NCBI GenBank assembly: GCA_029247265.1
Contig: JAQWLN010000035.1
Coordinates: 1-41,299 of the forward strand
From: Fuerstiella sp.
GTDB lineage: Bacteria > Planctomycetota > Planctomycetia > Planctomycetales > Planctomycetaceae
Reading direction: 5' to 3'
Length of the DNA: 41,299 nucleotides
A model generated the notes under the pieces. It searched no databases and was not told the origin of the DNA. It saw only the letters and a list, made by a program, of their open reading frames with translations. A program made the position numbers and the translations under genes. Positions 34,867 through 41,299 of this stretch are shown in pieces; the stretch's first letter is position 1, and every line of letters begins with the position of its first letter.

Positions 34867-36264
34867 TCAGCCGATCAATTCATGGACAACATGAGCTTCG
34901 TCGGGGCCGGTCAATCGTTTGTCCAAACCATTGTGAAAGTAAGTCAGCTGCTCGTGGTCAACGCCCAGCAGGTGCAGAATTGTGGCGTGAAAGTTGTTCA
35001 CCGACACCTTGTCCGTTTCAGCACGCAACCCAATGTCATCTGTCGCTCCGTACGCTCGCCCGCCATTGATGCCGGCCCCTGCCAGCCATGCACAATAGCC
35101 CCATGGATTATGATCGCGTCCCCTGCCCTGCTCACTCATCGGCATTCTGCCGAATTCGCCACCCCAGATGACCAGAGTGTCGTCCAGCAGACCGCGTTGT
35201 TTCAGATCCGTCAGTAGTCCGGCGATCGGTTTATCCGTTCGACGGCAGTATTGGGTGTGGTTTTTGTCGACGTCAGAATGAGCGTCCCAGCCGTTGGTGT
35301 CACCGGAATACAATTGCACGAACCGGACACCATTTTCAATCAGTCGGCGAGCCAGCAGACAACGTCTGCCAAACTCAGATGTTTCTGACTGATCGGCTCC
35401 GTACATGGCAAGAGTTTGTTGTGACTCACCGCTGATATCGACCAGGGCGGGGGCCTCAGCCTGCATGCGAAAGGCGAGTTCGTAGGCTTTGACTCGAGCT
35501 GAGAGCTGGTCATCGTGGTCCCGTCGCTCAAGGTGCCGTCGGTTGAACGACTGAATCAGCTTCAGGTTTCGGCGCTGCTGCGCTGGACTCACCCCTGCCT
35601 GAGGTTTCAGGTCCAGAATCGGCGACGCTCCTGGGCGCATCGTGACGCCTTGATATGTTGCAGACAGGTAGCCGCTTCCCCATGCAGGCGGGCCGCCTTT
35701 CAGGCCGCCTCCGGGGTCGGGCAGCACAACAAACGCCGGCATGTTTTGATTTTCATTGCCCAGTCCGTACGCGACCCAGCTACCGACGCTGGGGCTGCCC
35801 ATCAGAATGCTGCCGGTATTAATTTGATACACGGACTGCGGATGATTGACACTGTCTCCGTGAAGCGATCGAACGACGCAGATGTCGTCGGCGTGTTCCG
35901 CGATATGAGGCAGAAAATCACTCACCTCAAGGCCCGATTGTCCACGACGTCGAAAACGTCTCAGAGGTGCCAGCAGAGGATTTTTGGCGACGTCCCGTCG
36001 GGTCATCACATTACCGAAGCTTTCGGGCAGCGGTTGCCCCGAAAACCTTGTGAGCGCCGGCTTCGGATCAAACAGATCGACATGGCTGGGGCCACCATGC
36101 ATAAACAGCCAGATGACTCGTTTTGCGCGCGGGGCGATGTCCGTTTGGGCGTCGTCGGCGACAGGAGCGCCCGATGCCATGGCCGAATACGCCAGCATTC
36201 CCGCACCACCACCTGCCTGTGCGAGAAACTGACGACGGGAATTTAGAATGTCACTGATTGCCAT
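34867..36264 (-). CDS. DUF1501 protein with twin-arginine signal
   Basis: 465 residues from ATG 36264; a GTG at 36324 would only add a non-signal-like leader. The N-terminus has a Tat motif, NSRRQFLAQAGGGAG (R10-R11), so the protein is exported folded, usually with a bound metal. The body is a DUF1501 domain related to the alkaline-phosphatase/sulfatase fold: VIWLFMHGGPSHVDLFDPKP near the start, NGWDAHSDVDKNHTQ, and LVIWGGEFGRMPMSEQGRGRDHNPWG near the end. The conserved His/Asp/Glu residues could bind metal. It is first in an operon with the DUF1549/DUF1553 gene (5-base gap), the standard planctomycete pair in reverse of the commonest order. Function is unknown. Confidence 0.92.
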   Translation of the reverse strand: MAISDILNSRRQFLAQAGGGAGMLAYSAMASGAPVADDAQTDIAPRAKRVIWLFMHGGPSHVDLFDPKPALTRFSGQPLPESFGNVMTRRDVAKNPLLAPLRRFRRRGQSGLEVSDFLPHIAEHADDICVVRSLHGDSVNHPQSVYQINTGSILMGSPSVGSWVAYGLGNENQNMPAFVVLPDPGGGLKGGPPAWGSGYLSATYQGVTMRPGASPILDLKPQAGVSPAQQRRNLKLIQSFNRRHLERRDHDDQLSARVKAYELAFRMQAEAPALVDISGESQQTLAMYGADQSETSEFGRRCLLARRLIENGVRFVQLYSGDTNGWDAHSDVDKNHTQYCRRTDKPIAGLLTDLKQRGLLDDTLVIWGGEFGRMPMSEQGRGRDHNPWGYCAWLAGAGINGGRAYGATDDIGLRAETDKVSVNNFHATILHLLGVDHEQLTYFHNGLDKRLTGPDEAHVVHELIG

Positions 36265-36646
36265 TGGGAATTTGCCGAGGGCAGACAGATGGAAGCAATT
36301 AAGGAGGTGTCGATAGTCGGCCACTTTGTGGCGGTCAGGTTACGGGCAGCCTTTCGCTCCCCAACTGTCGGCTCCGTTCCATTCGTCGATATAACGGTAG
36401 TGTGTGTGTCACCACCCAAACATCATACGTTCGACATTCGCGCCAGGCAACCACCATCAAGTGGTTGTCCGGGCAACGCCCAACAACATTCGGCGACTGT
36501 CAAACTGCACGATACGTAACGATCAACCTGCTTGCTGCTGAGAGTCCGTTGCGTCGCTGTTGCCTGAATTCATTAACCCGAACCATTCTCTCCTGCGGCT
36601 AAGTTCCGTCGTGGTGCAGTTGAGAGTCAACGCGGTGGCAGCGCGT
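36265..36646. other. Intergenic region upstream of the DUF1501 gene
   Basis: About 380 bases between the CRTAC1 gene stop and the DUF1501 start, both minus strand. It should hold the promoter of the DUF1501-DUF1553 pair and the end of the CRTAC1 transcript. A small hairpin GGGC-AAC-GCCC sits at about 36471-36481 without a following T-run. No gene is supported. Confidence 0.45.
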
Positions 36647-38836
36647 TCAATGCTCTCCGTCAATCGGTGCGGGGATTGTCTGGTAGGTGTCTTCTCCTTC
36701 TACAATCCGAAGGCACTGATCCACATCAACATTCGTAAACCGTTGCGTCGTGTCACTTGTTGGCCAATAGACCTCAAGGGTCTGAACTGAGTCTGCGGAA
36801 CCAACGCCGATGTGTTGACACGAAAGGGGGTTCGCTCCGAATGAGCCCCCGCTGTTTACCCACTTATACACGGACCTCGTCCCCTGTCGTTCGGGAATGG
36901 TGGCGCAGATTCGAACGCCAATTCCCAGGCGGTTGGACTCGTTTCCCTGCAGCATCACCTTAAGCCAGTGATGTCCCGATCCCGGGTTTTCGAATAAGGC
37001 GTTCGAGAACGCATCGCCAGCGAAGGCGCCTCCCATTTCGATGAATATGTCCTGGTCGCCGTCGTTGTCAAAATCCGCGAATGCAACCCCGTGTCCTTTC
37101 TGAAGGTGCCCAAAGCCACCTGGTGTTGTCACATCGGAAAAGCTGGTACCAGCCCTGTTATGGAACATTCGGTTTGGTATGACGCCTTCGTATGCAGGAT
37201 ATCCTGTTCCAAGATAGAAGTCGGGGAAACCGTCGTTGTCGAGGTCTCCAAAATTCGAACCCATCGGCAGAGTAACGTGGTCAAGCCCGACTTCGTCTGA
37301 GACATCACGAAAACCATGGTCTGTATTTCCTGCATATAGTCGATCTGTTTCGGCTTCGTGTTCTTCGCCGATGTAGTCCGCCACGAAGTAATGGAGATTG
37401 GACCAATAGCTCGACACATACAGATCCAGTTGGCCATCATTATTATAGTCCCAGAACCAGCACGGGAAACTTCGCGATGGACTGCTCACTCCCAGGTGCT
37501 GAGCGACGTCAGTAAATGTTCCATCTTTGTTGTTTCGAAAAAGACTGTTACTTCCCGTGAGGTTGGACACGTAAAGGTCAGGGAATCGGTCATTGTTGTA
37601 GTCACCCCACGTGACACCCTTCACACCCGCTGACAGATCAACGTTGGCAATCCATGCGACGTCAACAAAGCGTTCTGTATCGTCGTTGCGGAAGAGCTGT
37701 GACGGAAACTGCTCGTTGCCGATGAACAGATCTAGGTCACCGTCATTGTCATAGTCCGCCCATGCAGCGGTTTGAGTCGGAAAATGGAGTCTTCCCAGAC
37801 CGACGTCGAATGTGACGTCACGGAAGCCGGCCTGACCGTCATTCCGCAGTAACGAATTGGGGATCCTGCCCTCGCTTCCCAGCCATGCTCCGCGCAGTAC
37901 AAGAACATCAACGTCTCCATCGTTGTCGTAGTCGGCCTGTACCAGATTCAGCCCACCCGTGATCCCGACAAGTCCTGATTCAGCTGTGTGATCGACAAAT
38001 TGACCGTGACCGGTTCCAAGGTAACAACGCAACTGACCTGTTGGCTCCCAGCTTGATACGAGAATGTCTATCCATCCGTCGCCATTCAGGTCGTCAGCCA
38101 CGACACCACCGGACAGCGACACCAGATCCAGGCTGCGGTCGGAGGCAATGTTCTGCCACTTTGGGAATTGTTCGTCAGATGCAAATGCCGATAGAGGAAT
38201 TCGCAGATGTTCAGGCACAGCGTCGGGGTATTGACCAAGTGTCATCTGTGCGACATTCAGCAGCCAGCGTGCGCTTAGGTGTTTCGGGTTGAGCTGCAGT
38301 ATCCGGTCAAGGTGCCTGGCGGCGAGTTCTGATCCGGACCTCTTTTCATGAACGCCTGCATCACAAATCGGCAGCAGGCAGCTGTCGCCGTTTCGGCATT
38401 GAACACAGTTTTCATCTTCTGCCTTGCGAAGGCAGGCGATGGCGAGGCGAAATCTGATGTGTTCCATCAACCCCTCGTCCGTGCCTTCTTCTGCCGATAC
38501 TGCAGCTTCAAGAGCGCCTTCAAAGTGCCGAATCGCTTCGGTCGTCCTGCCAAGACGTAATTGTGTTTCCCCGATTTGAAGATGCAGATCCAGTCTTTTC
38601 TTCGGGGCAGTCACGCCTGACTGTGATTTCGTCGACCCGGGCAGGTTGTGGAGCTCATGTTCAAGTTCCGGAAGCGTGCCGCTGCCGAGAAACGGGTGGC
38701 TTTCTTCGGCATTAGCGGCAACGTCGGCCAAATGCGTGAGCATTTGGGCGTGGCTGTCTAATGGCTTCGGGGCCGGTGATGACGTGCCACAGCCAAACAA
38801 CAGCATTGCAGCAATAGCCAGACATTTCGCGGGCAT
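36647..38836 (-). CDS. CRTAC1-family lipoprotein: TPR, FG-GAP repeats and ASPIC/UnbV domain
   Basis: 729 residues. A lipoprotein signal ends in LLFGC with C16 as the lipidated cysteine; AAGG lies 6 bases before the ATG. Residues ~65-200 are TPR-like helices (LQIGETQLRLGRTTEAIRH, then LDRILQLNPKHLSARWL). They are interrupted by a cysteine cluster, CVQCRNGDSCLLPIC. From about 230 come FG-GAP/VCBS repeats with calcium-loop motifs (DLNGDGWID, DYDNDGDVD, DYDNDGDLD, DYNNDGQLD, DLDNDGFPD, DFDNDGDQD), predicted to fold as a beta-propeller. The C-terminus is an ASPIC/UnbV domain (ESNRLGIGVRICA, then VGSADSVQTLEVYWP). It is probably anchored on the periplasmic or outer face and binds partners or polysaccharide. 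It is divergent from a second CRTAC1 gene 210 bases away. Confidence 0.9.
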   Translation of the reverse strand: MPAKCLAIAAMLLFGCGTSSPAPKPLDSHAQMLTHLADVAANAEESHPFLGSGTLPELEHELHNLPGSTKSQSGVTAPKKRLDLHLQIGETQLRLGRTTEAIRHFEGALEAAVSAEEGTDEGLMEHIRFRLAIACLRKAEDENCVQCRNGDSCLLPICDAGVHEKRSGSELAARHLDRILQLNPKHLSARWLLNVAQMTLGQYPDAVPEHLRIPLSAFASDEQFPKWQNIASDRSLDLVSLSGGVVADDLNGDGWIDILVSSWEPTGQLRCYLGTGHGQFVDHTAESGLVGITGGLNLVQADYDNDGDVDVLVLRGAWLGSEGRIPNSLLRNDGQAGFRDVTFDVGLGRLHFPTQTAAWADYDNDGDLDLFIGNEQFPSQLFRNDDTERFVDVAWIANVDLSAGVKGVTWGDYNNDRFPDLYVSNLTGSNSLFRNNKDGTFTDVAQHLGVSSPSRSFPCWFWDYNNDGQLDLYVSSYWSNLHYFVADYIGEEHEAETDRLYAGNTDHGFRDVSDEVGLDHVTLPMGSNFGDLDNDGFPDFYLGTGYPAYEGVIPNRMFHNRAGTSFSDVTTPGGFGHLQKGHGVAFADFDNDGDQDIFIEMGGAFAGDAFSNALFENPGSGHHWLKVMLQGNESNRLGIGVRICATIPERQGTRSVYKWVNSGGSFGANPLSCQHIGVGSADSVQTLEVYWPTSDTTQRFTNVDVDQCLRIVEGEDTYQTIPAPIDGEH

Positions 38837-39046
38837 GTTTAACCTTGGTCAAAGGAGGGCACAACTTGCAGGTGCCGCATGGGCATATGAGCAAATACGT
38901 CGACCCGACCTGATTCTGATCCCTATATGGAAATTGACGTACGGACAATCGGCCGCAATACTGTACTTGTACCGTCTGCTATTCGTTCGGACAGCCGTGC
39001 CTGGAATCCTGTTAGCCCTTTATCATCCGCGTCACAGTAAACATCA

Positions 39047-40822
39047 ATGACGAAACTCGGGTATGTTATATCATTCTTGGTGATTGCCGTCCTGGCTGTC
39101 CTGTGGTACAGCCGCGTTGTCGACAAACAGCCTGTAGTCCTGGGCATCGTCGCGGATTCAGCCCCCAAATTGTCCGTCAGCGAGCCTGTTCTGCCGATTG
39201 AGGAACGACAGTATATCTGGGATCTGGAGCACCTGGCGTTCATTCTGGAACAGAAATGTTTTCCAGGAATAAAGCATGCCTGGGCGAACGCGGATGGTGA
39301 GGACCTGCTGTCGTATCTTGCCGACGATTTTCAGGCGACCGTGCCGGCTCTTGAGTGGATAGACCATTATATTGACCCTTCTGTGTCCAGTCGCGACCTG
39401 ACGCTGTCAGCTGACACACAGCGCACGACCGACGACGCAGGGCTGTTGGCCGTTCTTCGGGAATTGCAGTCAGGATTTCGCGACGACGATTCCCCCGATA
39501 TTTCCATTGGGCTTGTGCGACTCGGACCGAAGGAACGAAAACAATTCGATGGCCCGTGGGAAAGTCGGTGGCGGATCAGACGGGCGGGTGTCGGCAGGAA
39601 CGGGCCTCTTGAAGTTACCATGGAAGTCAGGGCCGAACTGAAATTCGTGACCGCAGACCTGCCGGATCGCACGGGCTGGATTAGTCATCTTGACATCGAG
39701 CGGGTACGGGCGACTGAATCTCGTCAGGCGTTAATGGTTGAAATGACCGATACGTGCGGGATCAAGTTTGACGGAATGCGTGATAACTGGCAGGCGACCG
39801 ATGGATCTTTCGTGCCAAATACGGGAGGTGTGTATCTTTCGGACTACGACTCAGACGGGACAACTGACCTGCTTATTGATGACATTGACGCAGGGGTCCG
39901 CCTGTATCGCGGGATCGGTGATGGTCGTTTCGAAGACGTCACGTCAGCCGTTGGCCTGCCGGTATTACCTGACGGTGAATCGATGGCGTGGACCTTGTCC
40001 TGCTGGTGCGATCTGGACGGCGATGGGGACGACGATCTGATCGTCGAAGATCGTCTCTTTGAAAATGATCAGGGCCGGTTTCGCGATGTATCGGAACGGA
40101 CGAATCTGTTGCTCACCCCGGCCAACGGATACGCCGTTGCTGACTACGACCTCGATGGGCGACTGGACCTTTATGTGTGTCACGGGGGTGTGTACAGGGC
40201 CGGACAGGAACGACTCCAGAATGTGCGCTGGATCGACGGCGGTACCGGAATCGACAATATCCTGTGGAGAAATCTTGGGGACTGGCAATTTGAGGACGTT
40301 ACAGAATCGACCAATACCGGCGGTAATGGTTCGTCCTGTTTCGCGGCCGTCTGGTTGGACGCAGATGGCGACCTTCGCCCGGACTTATTTGCAATCAACG
40401 AGTTCGGACGAAACTCGTTAATGATGAATACGCCCGCAGGTCGTTTTTCGTCGACCACGATCGATCCCCTGTTTGGCGGGTTTTCGATGGGCGTCACTGC
40501 CGGCGATTTCGACAATGATGGAAACACCGACATTCTGGTGGCCAACATGTATTCAAAGGCAGGCAACCGGATTATGGCCAACACTCAGTCAGCAGATTAC
40601 CCATCCCACCTGTTCGAACAGATTCGCGAGGCAACCACTGGAAACAAGTTGTACCGAGGCCAGGGAAATGGCCAGTTCGAAGTTATGCCCGGCGAGGACA
40701 TTGTTGCAGATGTCGGCTGGGCCTACGGTCCGGGAATGTTCGATCTTGACGGGAACGGACTTCTTGATTTGTGTGCGCCAGCGGGTTTCAAGTCGAACGT
40801 GCGCGGCAAACCGGACGGTTGA
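39047..40822 (+). CDS. Second CRTAC1/FG-GAP protein, interrupted by an in-frame TGA
   Basis: 591 residues up to the TGA at 40820-40822. One N-terminal membrane helix (YVISFLVIAVLAVLWYS) anchors it. Residues about 50-230 form an uncharacterised domain (IWDLEHLAFILEQKCFPGI, then WESRWRIRRAGV, and a beta-rich part). From about 255 come FG-GAP repeats with calcium loops: DYDSDGTTD, DLDGDGDDD, DYDLDGRLD, DADGDLRPD, DFDNDGNTD, DLDGNGLLD. The same frame goes on past the TGA for at least 159 codons with the expected C-terminal sequence, so the gene is probably one unit cut by a nonsense codon. No clear ribosome site precedes the ATG at 39047, but the membrane helix fits this start. Confidence 0.82.
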   Translation: MTKLGYVISFLVIAVLAVLWYSRVVDKQPVVLGIVADSAPKLSVSEPVLPIEERQYIWDLEHLAFILEQKCFPGIKHAWANADGEDLLSYLADDFQATVPALEWIDHYIDPSVSSRDLTLSADTQRTTDDAGLLAVLRELQSGFRDDDSPDISIGLVRLGPKERKQFDGPWESRWRIRRAGVGRNGPLEVTMEVRAELKFVTADLPDRTGWISHLDIERVRATESRQALMVEMTDTCGIKFDGMRDNWQATDGSFVPNTGGVYLSDYDSDGTTDLLIDDIDAGVRLYRGIGDGRFEDVTSAVGLPVLPDGESMAWTLSCWCDLDGDGDDDLIVEDRLFENDQGRFRDVSERTNLLLTPANGYAVADYDLDGRLDLYVCHGGVYRAGQERLQNVRWIDGGTGIDNILWRNLGDWQFEDVTESTNTGGNGSSCFAAVWLDADGDLRPDLFAINEFGRNSLMMNTPAGRFSSTTIDPLFGGFSMGVTAGDFDNDGNTDILVANMYSKAGNRIMANTQSADYPSHLFEQIREATTGNKLYRGQGNGQFEVMPGEDIVADVGWAYGPGMFDLDGNGLLDLCAPAGFKSNVRGKPDG

Positions 40823-41299
40823 CGCTGTATTTGGCAGGCTGTCGTGACACAGCCACTTGATCAACAACAGCTGCTGCCAGCTTTGGGTGAGCTGGACCAT
40901 GAGGCTGGCGAATTCTGGATGGACAATCCGTGGAATGTCGGCGACAACAACCTGAGCGCGTTTGAAAGAAACCGTGTCGTACTGAATGCAGGGGATGGGC
41001 GTTTCGTGGATGTCTCATACCTGACCGGCGCGGACATCGACAGCGATACTCGCTCGGTTGTCGCGGCAGATCTCACGGCAGATGGAATGCCTGAATTGAT
41101 TTACCGCAGCAGCGGAGGTGGACCATTGCGAATCTACGAGAACCGTTGGCCACAGCATAATTGGATGCGTGTGTCGCTGCGTGGCAGACAGTCCAACAGC
41201 CGGGGAATTGGTGCACGATTGGTAGTCGAAACGGATGATCGGACGCTGAGCCGTGAGTTGTTTCCTGTCAGCAGTTTTCGATCGCAAATGCCTTCGACC
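40823..41299 (+). pseudogene. C-terminal remainder of the second CRTAC1 protein (ASPIC/UnbV), 3' partial
   Basis: Directly after the TGA and in the same frame, the sequence is open to the window edge and reads IWQAVVTQPLDQQQLLPALG, then NPWNVGDNNLSAFERNRV, then DGRFVDVSYLTGADID and SVVAADLTADGMPELIY (a last FG-GAP loop). The ASPIC/UnbV start follows: NWMRVSLRGRQSNSRGIGAR. This is the standard continuation of CRTAC1 proteins, where a W-containing helix follows the propeller before the ASPIC domain. No start codon with a ribosome site is visible at its head. The gene continues right of the window. Confidence 0.85.

Noticed and set aside
34481..34894. Short plus frames opposite the DUF1549/DUF1553 gene
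   Set aside because: Complementary-frame artefacts opposite conserved DUF1549 motifs.
35515..36246. 243-codon plus-strand frame opposite the DUF1501 gene
   Set aside because: Shadow of the well-supported DUF1501 protein, with Arg/Cys/His-rich random composition.

Overview
The window looks like a piece of a Planctomycetota chromosome. Lineage markers are a DUF1501 plus DUF1549/DUF1553 pair, two proteins carrying the N-terminal 'Planctomycete extracellular' motif (basic stretch followed by LExRxLL), two FG-GAP/ASPIC-UnbV (CRTAC1) proteins, a formylglycine-type sulfatase, and a methenyl-tetrahydromethanopterin cyclohydrolase, an archaeal-type C1 enzyme found in planctomycetes. No rRNA, tRNA, CRISPR array, transposase or phage gene was seen.

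Layout. 1-2.2 kb: a CoA-acylating aldehyde dehydrogenase (cut by the left edge) followed by phosphonoacetaldehyde hydrolase, a likely phosphonate-use module. 2.3-5.8 kb: a PrsK/PrsR-like two-component system whose kinase is split by an in-frame TAG and whose sigma54 activator has lost its Fis-type DNA-binding domain to a frameshift. 5.8-11.9 kb: a secreted esterase-like hydrolase, then an RND efflux adaptor and permease. 11.9-14.5 kb (minus strand): an OrfY-like ATP-grasp ligase, an inositol-phosphatase-family enzyme and a small HExxH protein, probably one operon. 14.9-21.6 kb: an unknown duplicated-domain protein, an RTX calcium-binding protein, mch, a MOSC protein and a 795-residue surface protein with four copies of a Trp-rich repeat. 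21.7-32.3 kb: cyclophilin, aconitase, hpt, sulfatase, a GT39-like membrane protein and an AsmA-like protein, with a REP-like palindrome before the last. 32.3-41.3 kb (mostly minus strand): msrA, the DUF1549/DUF1553 and DUF1501 pair, and two divergent CRTAC1 proteins. The second of these is broken by an in-frame TGA and runs off the right edge.

How the genes connect. The ATP-grasp ligase and mch point to a tetrahydromethanopterin-linked formaldehyde/C1 oxidation locus interleaved with unrelated surface-protein genes. Overlapping or tightly spaced genes suggest translational coupling in kinase/regulator, adaptor/permease, hpt/sulfatase/GT39 and DUF1501/DUF1553.

The most notable anomaly is three coding lesions in otherwise conserved families: a TAG, a frameshift and a TGA, two of them in one signalling pair. 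They indicate either real gene decay or recoding, or residual sequence errors. Reads or close relatives would decide.
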